From JAEYZS01 sp964469265 (lineage in GTDB: Bacteria > Bdellovibrionota > Bdellovibrionia > Bdellovibrionales > JAEYZS01), in NCBI GenBank assembly GCA_964469265.1, contig CAYXYF010000006.1, positions 1 through 64,000 of the forward strand: a stretch of 64,000 bases of DNA, written 5' to 3'. This document shows, piece by piece, positions 43,516 through 52,259 of the stretch. The position numbers were made by a program, and so were the translations under genes. Below the pieces are notes generated by a model. The model was given only the letters and a program-made list of their open reading frames with translations. It had not been told where the DNA came from and did no database searches. The first letter of the stretch is position 1. Each line of letters opens with the position of its first letter.

Positions 43516-43634
43516 TGGATTCCTCCTTTAAATATGTAATTCTCTTCTGGCGTTTTGACACCACAAAAAGTTGGCATGGCTTGCAATAGTCAATGGCTCA
43601 TGCAGAATGTTTGCAGAATTTTAAAGGAGAATAC

Positions 43635-44174
43635 ATGAAAAAAGTATTGTTATCAATTTGTGTGGCATTAACTGCTACATTGGGATTCTCTGGCGTCAGC
43701 GATGCTAAAGATCATCCCTCGCGCAAAAGGCCGCCATCTTATGGAAAGCGCCCGCCAAGCCATAGACCACCAGAAGCGAGACCTCGCCCACCGCAGCATA
43801 GACCACCAACAGTGCGACCTCGTCCACCAAGACCGCCTGCGGTAAGACCACGTCCGCCAGTTCATAGACCACCCGTTTATCGACCGCCTGTCCATAGACC
43901 ACCGGTTTACAGACCGCCCGTGTACCGTCCACCAGTTGTTGTCGTACCTCCACCTGTGTACCAACCTCCTTACAGAGTTCAGTACATCACGTGTGGAAGT
44001 TATAACTACCACCCAAATTCTTGCTATACGGGAATGAGAGTCGTACAGAGAGTAAACATTGTGAGAAATCTCTCACACGCTCCGTGTATTCTCGGACAAA
44101 GTTTTGGGATTCAGAATGGTTCTATCTACGTGAGCCAAGGATGTAGCGCCGAATTCAGAGTTGAAGGGTACTAA
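43635..44174 (+). CDS. Exported proline-rich protein with a DUF3011-like domain
   Basis: 179 aa from ATG 43635 (AAAGGAGA upstream). A signal peptide ends near 'GVSDA'. Residues of about 28-110 are Pro/Arg/His-rich with repeats such as 'RPPVHRPPVYRPP', likely extended (polyproline II) and basic enough to contact peptidoglycan or LPS. The C-terminus has Cys pairs and 'SHAPCILGQSFGIQNGSIYV' followed by 'SQGCSAEFRVEGY', which is the DUF3011 pattern of small lectin-like exported proteins. Function unknown. Confidence 0.72.
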   Translation: MKKVLLSICVALTATLGFSGVSDAKDHPSRKRPPSYGKRPPSHRPPEARPRPPQHRPPTVRPRPPRPPAVRPRPPVHRPPVYRPPVHRPPVYRPPVYRPPVVVVPPPVYQPPYRVQYITCGSYNYHPNSCYTGMRVVQRVNIVRNLSHAPCILGQSFGIQNGSIYVSQGCSAEFRVEGY

Positions 44175-44217
44175 TTTAATATCCTCCATTTAAGGCTTGT
44201 GTTATTCTCGTTCTGGT

Positions 44218-45489
44218 ATGAGTAAACAAGAAGAGATAACACAAGTCGCCGTCATCGGAGCTGGTTTTGCTGGTATTCAAGCTACCAAGGTGCTCGCAAA
44301 GAAAAAAAATATTCAAGTTACACTCATTGACCGCAGAAATTATCATTTGTTTCAGCCCCTTCTCTATCAAGTTGCAACAGCGGGACTCTCACCAGCTGAC
44401 ATTGCTGTTCCCATTCGATCGATTTTCTCTACATATCCTAATGTCACTTGTTATTTGGCTAATATTGATCGTGTAGATAAAGAAACCAACACCATCTACA
44501 GCAATGATGTCAGCTTAAAGTTTGACTACATAATAATGGCTTGCGGAGCAAAACACAGTTACTTCGGAAATAACCAATGGGAAGAGTTCGCCCCTGGCCT
44601 TAAAACTCTTGAACAAGCCACAGAAATTCGACGAAGAATTTTACTTGCATTTGAGGAAGCTGAAAAAACAACTGACCTCAACGAACAAAAAGAACTTCTC
44701 ACTTTTATCATTGTTGGGGGTGGCCCGACTGGAGTTGAACTCGCTGGAGCCATTGCAGAAATCAGTCGATATACCCTTGAAGAAGATTTTCGAAATATTG
44801 ATCCCGCACGAACAAGGGTTATCTTAATAGAAGCTGGCAACCGTGTGCTCGCTGGGTTCTCTGAGAAACTTTCAAAAAAGGCAGCTCGGAGTCTCGAGGA
44901 GCTTGGCGTTCAAGTCTGGACATCTTCAAGAGTCACCGACGTCCGAGACAACTCCATTAGTTTAGGTACTGAAACAATTCATGCAAAGACCATTTTGTGG
45001 GCCGCTGGTGTAGAGCCCTCGAGTTTAGGAAAAGCCTTGTCTGCCGATCTCGATAAACAAGGGCGAGTTATTGTTCAAAATGATTTAACTATTAAAGGTT
45101 ATCCGTCGATCTTTGTTTTAGGAGATCAAGCTCACTTTACTGCAGAAAATGGAAAACCATTGCCTGGGCTTGCGCCAGTTGCCATCCAACAAGGCCGCCA
45201 TGCTGCAAAAAATATTATCAGAAAATTAAATGGGCAAGACCATCTTCCGTTTGTTTATAAAGACAAAGGTATCATGGCAACTATTGGTCGTAAAAAAGCC
45301 GTAACCCAAACTGAAAACCTTCAGTTCAGCGGATTTTGGGCGTGGGTTTCTTGGCTTTTTATTCATATTTATTATCTTATTGGATTTAAAAATCGTTTTA
45401 TTGTTTTCTTTCAATGGGCTTGGTCGTATGTAACATTCAAACGGGGCGCCCGACTCATCGTAAATAAAGAGTGGAGATCCACAAAATGA
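44218..45489 (+). CDS. ndh: Type II NADH dehydrogenase
   Basis: Non-proton-pumping NADH:quinone oxidoreductase, peripheral to the inner membrane. 423 aa. FAD-binding 'VAVIGAGFAGIQATKVLAKK', 'RRNYHLFQPLLYQVATAGLS', NADH-binding 'FIIVGGGPTGVELAGAIAEI', and the second FAD motif 'IFVLGDQAHF'. A C-terminal amphipathic/hydrophobic stretch near 'WLFIHIYYLIGFKNRFIVFF' anchors it to the membrane, as in other NDH-2. The start at ATG 44218 is preferred over TTG 44197. Its stop overlaps the next gene's start (ATGA). Confidence 0.93.
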   Translation: MSKQEEITQVAVIGAGFAGIQATKVLAKKKNIQVTLIDRRNYHLFQPLLYQVATAGLSPADIAVPIRSIFSTYPNVTCYLANIDRVDKETNTIYSNDVSLKFDYIIMACGAKHSYFGNNQWEEFAPGLKTLEQATEIRRRILLAFEEAEKTTDLNEQKELLTFIIVGGGPTGVELAGAIAEISRYTLEEDFRNIDPARTRVILIEAGNRVLAGFSEKLSKKAARSLEELGVQVWTSSRVTDVRDNSISLGTETIHAKTILWAAGVEPSSLGKALSADLDKQGRVIVQNDLTIKGYPSIFVLGDQAHFTAENGKPLPGLAPVAIQQGRHAAKNIIRKLNGQDHLPFVYKDKGIMATIGRKKAVTQTENLQFSGFWAWVSWLFIHIYYLIGFKNRFIVFFQWAWSYVTFKRGARLIVNKEWRSTK

Positions 45490-46568
45490 ATTTCGCTTGG
45501 TCGCAAGTATTTAAGGGCCTTATTATCATTGCCCTTGCCCTATCCATATTAATCTTACTTACTCCATTTATTTTGCCCCTCATACTGGGTGGGATTTTAT
45601 GCGTTGTCATTTTCCCGATGTTTAAGAAGTTGCAGTCCTATAAGTGGGGCCCTACTCTTGCTGCCCTGACCTCGTTACTCGTTTTTTCTTTGTTATTTGT
45701 GGTTCCAACATCCGTCGTTGTTGTTAAAGGTGCACGGATGACTTCAGACTTTGTTCAGAGAACCTTGGAATCAAAAAAAGATCCTTCTACTGCTATCGCA
45801 GAGCAGAGTCCTCAGAATATTGCAAACGTCCAAGGTTTTGCTGAAGGAATTGCTGGTCGGTTAGGAATTGATATCCCCGATCCCTCTGCACTATTTAATA
45901 AGGTCTATAACACTATCGGTGCATTTATATTAAATGCTCTGACTGATTTTTTTACTAATCTGCCAAATTTCGTAGTGGCGTTTTTTATTGCATTGTTAAC
46001 AATGTACTTTGGACTCATTGAGCATCAAAAAGTTTATCACGTTATTAAAAAATACTCGTTCCTATCTCCAAAAAACTCGGAAAGATTAGTTGAAAACATT
46101 GTTCTGGCCTGCCGCTCTGTGATTATTTCTAACGTTGTCACCGGGACCATCCAGGCTCTCATCGTAGCCACTGGAGCTCACTTTACTAAAACGGGAAACT
46201 TCGTAGTGGCCGGGTTTATTACATTTGTATTTTCATTTATTCCCGTCTTGGGTGCAGCGCCAGTTGCCTACGCTCTTGGAGCTTATGCACTGATCACAGG
46301 AAGCACGACCCCAGGTATCATTATGATGGTGGTGGGTACAGTTGCTGGCGTAGTTGATAACATTATTCGTCCGCTCTTGTTAAGTGGTTCAGGAACAGGA
46401 GACGTTCACCCTCTATGGAGTTTACTTGCCATTTTGGGCGGAATCATACTCTGGGGACTTCCTGGATTATTTGTTGGGCCACTTATTATCGCCGTGGCCT
46501 CAAGCAGTCTGCCCATTTACATTCAAGACTATGCAGAAACTGCAAGAACCTTAAAGAAAAAGCATTAG
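45486..46568 (+). CDS. AI-2E family membrane transporter
   Basis: 360 aa polytopic protein of the AI-2E (UPF0118) family, about 7-8 membrane helices. Paired N-terminal helices, a soluble stretch with 'ADFVQ'-like sequence (about 90-150), then 'FFIALLTMYFGLIEHQK', 'FIPVLGAAPVAYALGAYALI' and the C-terminal 'LLAILGGIILWGLPGLFVGP'. Members are trimeric and export various small molecules or exchange cations; the family name does not prove autoinducer transport. ATG overlaps the ndh stop by 3 bases; GGAG lies upstream. Confidence 0.9.
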   Translation: MNFAWSQVFKGLIIIALALSILILLTPFILPLILGGILCVVIFPMFKKLQSYKWGPTLAALTSLLVFSLLFVVPTSVVVVKGARMTSDFVQRTLESKKDPSTAIAEQSPQNIANVQGFAEGIAGRLGIDIPDPSALFNKVYNTIGAFILNALTDFFTNLPNFVVAFFIALLTMYFGLIEHQKVYHVIKKYSFLSPKNSERLVENIVLACRSVIISNVVTGTIQALIVATGAHFTKTGNFVVAGFITFVFSFIPVLGAAPVAYALGAYALITGSTTPGIIMMVVGTVAGVVDNIIRPLLLSGSGTGDVHPLWSLLAILGGIILWGLPGLFVGPLIIAVASSSLPIYIQDYAETARTLKKKH

Positions 46569-46573
46569 TACGC

Positions 46574-47056
46574 TTAATCTCTTAAGTAGTGGCAGTTGTA
46601 TCCACCTGGATTTTTTTGAAGATAATCTTGATGATAAGCTTCAGCAGAATACCATTTCGTAAAAGGAACAATTTGCGTTACGACGTCCTTCTTCCACTTC
46701 CCTGAGGCATTCACCTGCTCTTTAACCTTCTTTGCAATCTCGGCTTGTTGATCGCTTGTAAAGAAAACTGCTGATCTATATTGGGTTCCGATATCATTTT
46801 GCTGCCGATTAAATTGAGTGGGATCGTGCAAACGAAAAAAATAATCTAAAATACTCTCAAAACGAACTACTGTAGGATCAAAGGTAATTTTAATGGCTTC
46901 CGCATGACCTGTGGTACCAGTCTTAACAGTTTCATAGGTCGGAGACTCTGTTGTCCCACCAGTGTATCCAACTTCCGTATCAATAACTCCATCAATCCCT
47001 CGAAAAATCTCTTCAACACCCCAAAAACATCCCCCCGCTAAAATTGCGGTTTCCAT
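46574..47056 (-). CDS. msrA: Peptide methionine sulfoxide reductase MsrA
   Basis: Reduces methionine-S-sulfoxide in proteins. 160 aa. The catalytic Cys is in 'LAGGCFWGVEEIFRGIDGV', with 'EVGYTGGTTESPTYE' and 'HAEAIKITFDP' following and 'YHQDYLQKNPGGYNCHYL' at the end. It lies 3 bases after the acetyltransferase gene and converges on the AI-2E permease. Confidence 0.96.
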   Translation of the reverse strand: METAILAGGCFWGVEEIFRGIDGVIDTEVGYTGGTTESPTYETVKTGTTGHAEAIKITFDPTVVRFESILDYFFRLHDPTQFNRQQNDIGTQYRSAVFFTSDQQAEIAKKVKEQVNASGKWKKDVVTQIVPFTKWYSAEAYHQDYLQKNPGGYNCHYLRD

Positions 47057-47059
47057 GAC

Positions 47060-47560
47060 TTACTCCTGTGTTTCTTTTTGGTTTTCAACTTTCTTAATAA
47101 CTTCTTCATCCAGCCTGTAGACGGTCCATCCGTCCATTGGAACTGCCCCCAACGACTTGTAAAAGTCAATGGCAGGTTGATTCCAATTTAACACAGACCA
47201 CTCAACACGTCCGCAGTTTCGTTCTTTTGCAAGTCTCACAACATGAAGTAATAAAGCCTTTCCAAATCCCTTGCCACGGTAATGAGGTTTTATAAATAAG
47301 TCTTCTAAATAAAGCCCTTTTTTGCCCAAAAACGTCGAAAAATTGTGAAAGAACAATGCATATCCCACGGGTGTATCTTCGTATTCTGCAATGAGCACTT
47401 CTGCTGCTGGCTTTTCACAAAAAAGACTTTGCCTCATTAGCTCTTCTGTTGCGATTAACTCATGCTCAAGTTTTTCATAAACCGCAAGTTCTCGAATAAG
47501 GGAGAGAATTATAGGAATATCGTTTTCAGTTGCTATTCGAATGCCGAAATTCTTTGCCAT
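47060..47560 (-). CDS. GNAT acetyltransferase, SSAT-like
   Basis: 166 aa GCN5-type acetyltransferase. Acetyl-CoA site 'FIKPHYRGKGFGKALLLHVV' and the C-terminal 'VEWSVLNWNQPAIDFYKSLG' are close to the spermidine/thialysine N-acetyltransferase branch. The N-terminal half with 'LIRELAVYEKLEHEL' also fits that branch. A polyamine or lysine-analogue substrate is likely but unproven. Probably co-transcribed with msrA. Confidence 0.88.
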   Translation of the reverse strand: MAKNFGIRIATENDIPIILSLIRELAVYEKLEHELIATEELMRQSLFCEKPAAEVLIAEYEDTPVGYALFFHNFSTFLGKKGLYLEDLFIKPHYRGKGFGKALLLHVVRLAKERNCGRVEWSVLNWNQPAIDFYKSLGAVPMDGWTVYRLDEEVIKKVENQKETQE

Positions 47561-47641
47561 AAGGATTGTTTTTATTTCAAAAAAATATTACTTTCAATGT
47601 TAAATTAGTCACTTCTAGCTTTAGATAAGGTATTGCAATTC

Positions 47642-48223
47642 ATGAGCGTAATTTTGCCAGCGTTTAATCACTTCTACTTTGTACGTCATGGACGTACAGA
47701 CGCCAACGTCCGCCAGATCATGGCAGGTGGCCACAACGATATTCCTTTAAACGAAGAAGGAAAGTTTCAAGCTCAGAGAGCTGCGAAGATAATTCAAGAA
47801 CATTGTGAAGACATTCAAACCATTTGTGTCAGTACCATGCTTCGCGCGCGGCAAACCGCAGAGTATATCAACAAAGATTTTAAGAAAAACATCGTCGAGA
47901 TTCCAGAGCTTATTGAGTGGTGCTTCGGAGATTGGGAAGGAAAAACTTGGGACGAAGTCTCGCACCTCTTTTTAGGAGATCACGACCCTCAGGGTGGTGA
48001 ATCTCGCCTTGAGTTTCGGTCAAGAGTTGCAACTGGTCTTCAAAAATCTCTTACACATCCTCGCAGCGTTCTTGTCGTCGCCCACGGTGCTGTTTGGTTT
48101 AAGATTCTAAAACTACTTAATATGAACCTCGCTAAAACGGACAACTGCCAGGTTTTTAAAATTTGCACGCGCCCTAGCGAAACCAAAGTCGAATACGAAT
48201 ATTTTGAAATTACTGCCAAATAG
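47642..48223 (+). CDS. Histidine phosphatase (phosphoglycerate mutase family)
   Basis: 193 aa. Catalytic RHG motif in 'FYFVRHGRTDANVRQIMAGG', followed by 'DIPLNEEGKFQAQRAAKII', 'STMLRARQTAEYI' and the second His in 'VLVVAHGAVWFKIL'. The family covers cofactor-dependent mutases, CobC and broad phosphatases; this one looks like a phosphatase. I choose ATG 47642 over TTG 47633, which sits almost on the AAGG ribosome-binding site. The oxygenase gene starts 6 bases downstream. Confidence 0.85.
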   Translation: MSVILPAFNHFYFVRHGRTDANVRQIMAGGHNDIPLNEEGKFQAQRAAKIIQEHCEDIQTICVSTMLRARQTAEYINKDFKKNIVEIPELIEWCFGDWEGKTWDEVSHLFLGDHDPQGGESRLEFRSRVATGLQKSLTHPRSVLVVAHGAVWFKILKLLNMNLAKTDNCQVFKICTRPSETKVEYEYFEITAK

Positions 48224-48229
48224 GAACCT

Positions 48230-49141
48230 ATGAAGACCTACCAACCGATTCACAAAATCCCAAACTTCTTTGATGAGGCTCGTGAAATGCGGGCAGAGTT
48301 TGAAAGCCGATTTTTAGAGCCAAAGAAAACTACACCCGAAAGATTTGTTTGGGATTACTGGCATATTGAAAACCAATACACATTAATACGCGCTGAGGCT
48401 GAAAATATTTTTTCAAGAGCGCTCTTTCAAAACTTCACCCATTCTCTTATAGAGTTTGGACAGCGTTATCTTGGATGTGATGGCATCACTCCTCCGTGGA
48501 TTAGCTATTATGTTGATGGGTGCAAACAAGAACTTCATGCTGACGTACCTCATGGTCCGTGGGCTTACGTTTACTCCATCACTCCCTGGAACAGGCGTCA
48601 GTTTTCTGGAGGAGAAACAATATTATTAAAACCCTCGACACTAGATTATTGGCGACATTTTGAAGATATGACTGGAATTGAATCAAAGGAGCTCACAACA
48701 AAAGTACCTGCAAACTTCAATCAACTCCTGATATTTGATCCAAGGATTCCGCATGGAGTAACCCCAGTGAACGGCGTCCAAGATCCTCTTAAGGCCCGCG
48801 TTGTTATCCATGGTTGGTTTACAAACCCCAGACCGATTATCAACGGCGGCCTTGCAGGAAAAAAGACAATGACGTTTTTAAATCAGGTCATTATGGATCT
48901 TGAGCCTATTTTTGACAAATTTCCTCAGATCACAGGGACACTTGCAATGAGGCTTGATATTCATCCCAAAGGAAATGTTGAGCGTCTTTACTTTCTCACA
49001 AACACGTTGATCTCTCTTGATCGCAGTAAGGCAACCGTTAAGCTTTTAAATGAGCTTGAAAAAGCGCTTAAGGCCGTGACGTTTCCAAAAAGCAAACGTC
49101 CAACGGAAATTACCCTTCCCTTTTTATTCCAATCACGCTAG
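48230..49141 (+). CDS. 2OG-Fe(II) oxygenase fused to a TonB/AgmX-like C-terminal domain
   Basis: 303 aa, no signal peptide. Residues 85-200 carry the 2-oxoglutarate/iron facial triad: His103 and Asp105 in 'QELHADVPHGPWAYVYS', distal His175 in 'IFDPRIPHGVTPVNG', and the 2OG-binding Arg190 in 'ARVVIHGWF'. Between them, 'FSGGETILL' is typical of prolyl-hydroxylase-like folds. Residues of about 232-303 ('TGTLAMRLDIHPKGNV', then 'TFPKSKRPTEITLPFLFQ') match the layout of TonB-C/AgmX-type domains, normally periplasmic. The combination is odd for a protein without export signal. Substrate unknown. Confidence 0.72.
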   Translation: MKTYQPIHKIPNFFDEAREMRAEFESRFLEPKKTTPERFVWDYWHIENQYTLIRAEAENIFSRALFQNFTHSLIEFGQRYLGCDGITPPWISYYVDGCKQELHADVPHGPWAYVYSITPWNRRQFSGGETILLKPSTLDYWRHFEDMTGIESKELTTKVPANFNQLLIFDPRIPHGVTPVNGVQDPLKARVVIHGWFTNPRPIINGGLAGKKTMTFLNQVIMDLEPIFDKFPQITGTLAMRLDIHPKGNVERLYFLTNTLISLDRSKATVKLLNELEKALKAVTFPKSKRPTEITLPFLFQSR

Positions 49142-49150
49142 CTTAAACCC

Positions 49151-50119
49151 ATGAATGTCTTAGTTACGGGCGGGGCTGGATATATCGGCTCACACACTTG
49201 CAAAGAGCTAAAGAAAAATGGATTTAATCCAATTACGTACGATAATCTTAGTCGTGGGCACAAAGAATTTGTCAAATTCGGTCCCCTTGTCGTTGGAGAC
49301 ATCTTAGATTCAAAAAAAATTGAAGACGCTATCAGGGAATACAATATCCAAGCTGTCTTGCATTTCGCTGCATACGCCTATGTTGGAGAATCCGTAGAGA
49401 AGCCAGAGCTTTATTATAAAAATAACGTCCAAGGTACAATGTCTTTGCTGGATGCTATGTTAAAAACAAATATCAAGAAATTTGTGTTCTCATCAACCTG
49501 CGCAACCTACGGTGTACCAGAAAAAGTTCCTATCTCTGAAGATTTTGAACAAAACCCAATTAACCCCTACGGGCAAACCAAACTTATTATTGAACGCATT
49601 CTGAAAGATTACGGCCATGCTTATGGTTTAAAATCCGTTTGCTTACGATACTTCAATGCTGCGGGCGCAGATGCCGATGGTGAAATCGGAGAAATGCATG
49701 AGCCAGAAACCCATCTCATCCCGCTAACTATTCAGTCTGCTTTGACGGGCTCTGTGCTAAAGGTTTTTGGTAATGATTATCCAACTCCAGATGGAACCTG
49801 TTTAAGAGATTATATCCATGTGACGGACCTAGCAGATGCCCACGTCAAAGCACTTCAGTATTTAAATGATAGCAAAGATAACTTTAACTTCTTTAATCTC
49901 GGCAATGAAAAAGCCTACTCCGTTAAAGAAATTCTAAAAGCGGTAGAAGATGTCACAGGCAAAAAAGTTAACGCCGAAGTCTTCTCACGGCGCCCAGGAG
50001 ATCCCGCAGCACTTGTTGCAAACGCTACAAAAGCTAAAACGATTTTAAAGTGGACTCCGCAACTTCCCGACATTGAGTCCATCGTGAGTTCTGCTTTTAA
50101 GTGGCACACGAGGAACTAA
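49151..50119 (+). CDS. galE: UDP-glucose 4-epimerase
   Basis: Interconverts UDP-glucose and UDP-galactose, feeding surface polysaccharide synthesis. 322 aa short-chain dehydrogenase. NAD motif 'VTGGAGYIGSHTCKEL', 'FAAYAYVGESVEKPELYYKN', catalytic 'SSTCATYG' and Tyr-Lys in 'NPYGQTKLIIE', and 'RYFNAAGAD'. The C-terminal 'RRPGDPAALVANATKA' is standard. Followed 1 base later by a glycosyltransferase, so it likely supplies the donor sugar for it. Confidence 0.94.
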   Translation: MNVLVTGGAGYIGSHTCKELKKNGFNPITYDNLSRGHKEFVKFGPLVVGDILDSKKIEDAIREYNIQAVLHFAAYAYVGESVEKPELYYKNNVQGTMSLLDAMLKTNIKKFVFSSTCATYGVPEKVPISEDFEQNPINPYGQTKLIIERILKDYGHAYGLKSVCLRYFNAAGADADGEIGEMHEPETHLIPLTIQSALTGSVLKVFGNDYPTPDGTCLRDYIHVTDLADAHVKALQYLNDSKDNFNFFNLGNEKAYSVKEILKAVEDVTGKKVNAEVFSRRPGDPAALVANATKAKTILKWTPQLPDIESIVSSAFKWHTRN

Positions 50120-50120
50120 G

Positions 50121-50987
50121 ATGACAAATATAGTTTACCAAGCCTACGGGAAAAAAGAATATTTGTATCAACCGATATTTTCAATCTTAAGCCTGATCGA
50201 AAAATCAAAAGCTTCTGACTACCGAATCATAATTTACACCGACCAAGTTGATTTTTTAAAAAGGTTTTTTGGCTCTTTTAGTTTTGTCCATTATGAGCCT
50301 CTTACGGACGAAAAGAAAACCTTATGGCGCGGAGCTATTAATTTTGCACACCGAATGAAGATCGAGGTCTTAAAAGACTGTTCGAATAAGTACGACGGCC
50401 ATATTCTGTACTTTGATGGAGACACCTACTTTAACGACGACGTAAAATTCATTCTCGAACGCATAACAGAAGATCAAAGCGTTATGCATATTGCAGAAGA
50501 AGGCATTAAAAATACAAAAGACTACCTTTCAAAAAAAATCTATAAGTTTTTGCGCCAGAACAAAGTCCTTGTTCATGGACAGGAAGTCAAAGTCGACGAT
50601 GATTACATGATGTGGAATGCGGGTACCATCGGCCTTCACCGCAGGCACCATCACTTATTTCAAAATATTATAGATTATACGGATGCTTTATTTACTCTTT
50701 ATCAGAAGCACCTTATGGAACAGCACGCAGTCTCATACTATTTGCAAAACACAACCCGCGTAGTTGCTTGTAACGATATATTGGAACATTACTGGAACCA
50801 GAAAGACTCCTTTGAAGAAGCGTTAAATCCTTTTTTCATGAAGAATGATAACTACGAACGCTATAAAGCAAACCGCAAAGAACTCATTCTTCCTGAGCGT
50901 TACTACGGAAAACCCCGATACACATTCAAACAAAAACTTAAGCGCAAAATCAACGTGGTAAAACACCGATTGGGGTTAGAGCAATAG
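50121..50987 (+). CDS. Putative glycosyltransferase (GT-A fold, DxD)
   Basis: 288 aa soluble protein. 'RIIIYTDQVDFLKRFFG' and 'GHILYFDGDTYFNDDVKFIL' with a DGD metal-binding triplet look like a nucleotide-sugar transferase of the GT8 kind. 'MMWNAGTIGLHRRHHHLF' resembles the family's acceptor region. GAGGA before the ATG lies in the last codons of galE, so they are coupled. Donor and acceptor are unknown. Its end faces the MFS gene with a 3-base gap. Confidence 0.68.
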   Translation: MTNIVYQAYGKKEYLYQPIFSILSLIEKSKASDYRIIIYTDQVDFLKRFFGSFSFVHYEPLTDEKKTLWRGAINFAHRMKIEVLKDCSNKYDGHILYFDGDTYFNDDVKFILERITEDQSVMHIAEEGIKNTKDYLSKKIYKFLRQNKVLVHGQEVKVDDDYMMWNAGTIGLHRRHHHLFQNIIDYTDALFTLYQKHLMEQHAVSYYLQNTTRVVACNDILEHYWNQKDSFEEALNPFFMKNDNYERYKANRKELILPERYYGKPRYTFKQKLKRKINVVKHRLGLEQ

Positions 50988-50990
50988 AGA

Positions 50991-52220
50991 TCACGCCACC
51001 ACTTCGGGCGGCAATGGATCTAGTGCGGGTTGAGACTTCAGGTCTTTGAACTTTTTAAAGATGATAAGACACATAAACGTCGCGATCACGACAATGTAAC
51101 TTGTTCTATTATAAAAAATAATTTTCCCGTTTAAATCTGTTGAGACAATAAGCCCGCCCACAAAGGACGCAAGGCCTGCGCCCATCTGCTGAAGTGCTGT
51201 ATTGATGCTAAGAAAGCCACCTCGAAATCTGGGCTCGATACTATTAGAGACAGCTGTAATTGCTGGTATTGTCCTGGCGCTAGCGATGACAAAGAAGCCG
51301 CTCGTTACAACAAGGGCAACCCACATCGGTACCATCGGCAAGTGCGTAATTGCAAATATTGGTATCAGTGCAAGGTACGCTAAAATCCTAAAGACGTGAA
51401 AAGGACTCGTCTTATCGACCCATCTTCCAACAAGATTTGAACTAAAGATCGTACATGCTCCACCCGCCAAATAAACATAAGACAATTCAAGGTCTGAAAA
51501 ACCTAAATTCGCCGACAGATACGGACTGATGAAAGGAATGACAATAAAATGTGCCATCATCAAAGTTGGAAACAAGCTCAATGCCCACAATAGCTTGGGA
51601 TTTTTCAGAAGGTATGGATAAATTTCTGTCTTTCTTCTTCGAACAGTTCTTCGAAGGTGGGCGCGCATAGGTGGAAGCGTACGCATACCGAAAAAAAAGA
51701 CTATCATTCCAAATCCTGCCAAACCAAAAAACGGCCAATGCCAAGAAGAATTCACTGCGATGACCAGACCTAACGGTACCCCAAGAACGGCTGCTACGGA
51801 GAAAGCAGACATCACTAATCCTAAAGCGCGTCCTCGGTGACTCGGTTGAATAATATCTCCTACGATGGATACAATTTGTGAGCCCATGATTCCGCCAAAG
51901 AAACCAGTAAAAATTCTAGCCAAAAGAAACGTGTTGTAACTCGTTGAAAGTGCGCACAGAAATGTGCCGACAATAAATCCTAAGTAAATTGCCAGAAAAG
52001 ATCTTTTGCGATCAAAGTCATCTATAAAAAATGAACTTACCATAGCGGAAACACCAGCACTGATAGAGTAAACGGAGACGATCATACTGAATTGCCCAGT
52101 CGTTATGTCAAAGACACCCATGAGTTGTGGGCCAAGGGGCATAATTATCATGAAGCCGACGATATTAATAAATTGAGCTGTAGCAAGTAACAGGAGGATC
52201 TGAAATTCTTTCTTCGACAT
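50991..52220 (-). CDS. MFS efflux transporter
   Basis: 409 aa, 12 membrane helices, drug:H+ antiporter-like. Motif A-type loop near 'SSFFIDDFDRKRSFLAIYLG' and motif C-like 'GLVMSAFSVAAVLGVPLGLV' place it near arabinose/chloramphenicol-type exporters. The middle loop has 'RRTVRRRKTEIYPYLLKNP'. I prefer ATG 52220 (GGGG upstream) to TTG 52256. It follows the radical SAM gene by 39 bases in the same direction and could export its product, though this is speculation. Confidence 0.85.
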   Translation of the reverse strand: MSKKEFQILLLLATAQFINIVGFMIIMPLGPQLMGVFDITTGQFSMIVSVYSISAGVSAMVSSFFIDDFDRKRSFLAIYLGFIVGTFLCALSTSYNTFLLARIFTGFFGGIMGSQIVSIVGDIIQPSHRGRALGLVMSAFSVAAVLGVPLGLVIAVNSSWHWPFFGLAGFGMIVFFFGMRTLPPMRAHLRRTVRRRKTEIYPYLLKNPKLLWALSLFPTLMMAHFIVIPFISPYLSANLGFSDLELSYVYLAGGACTIFSSNLVGRWVDKTSPFHVFRILAYLALIPIFAITHLPMVPMWVALVVTSGFFVIASARTIPAITAVSNSIEPRFRGGFLSINTALQQMGAGLASFVGGLIVSTDLNGKIIFYNRTSYIVVIATFMCLIIFKKFKDLKSQPALDPLPPEVVA

Positions 52221-52259
52221 AAGCCCCAAGATACGCCTCTTGGTAAGCCTAATCAAACC

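Noticed and set aside
43740..43960. Dense short repeats considered as a possible CRISPR array or satellite
   Set aside because: The repeats are in frame and encode RPP-type proline-rich protein with a signal peptide and ribosome-binding site. There are no spacers of constant length.
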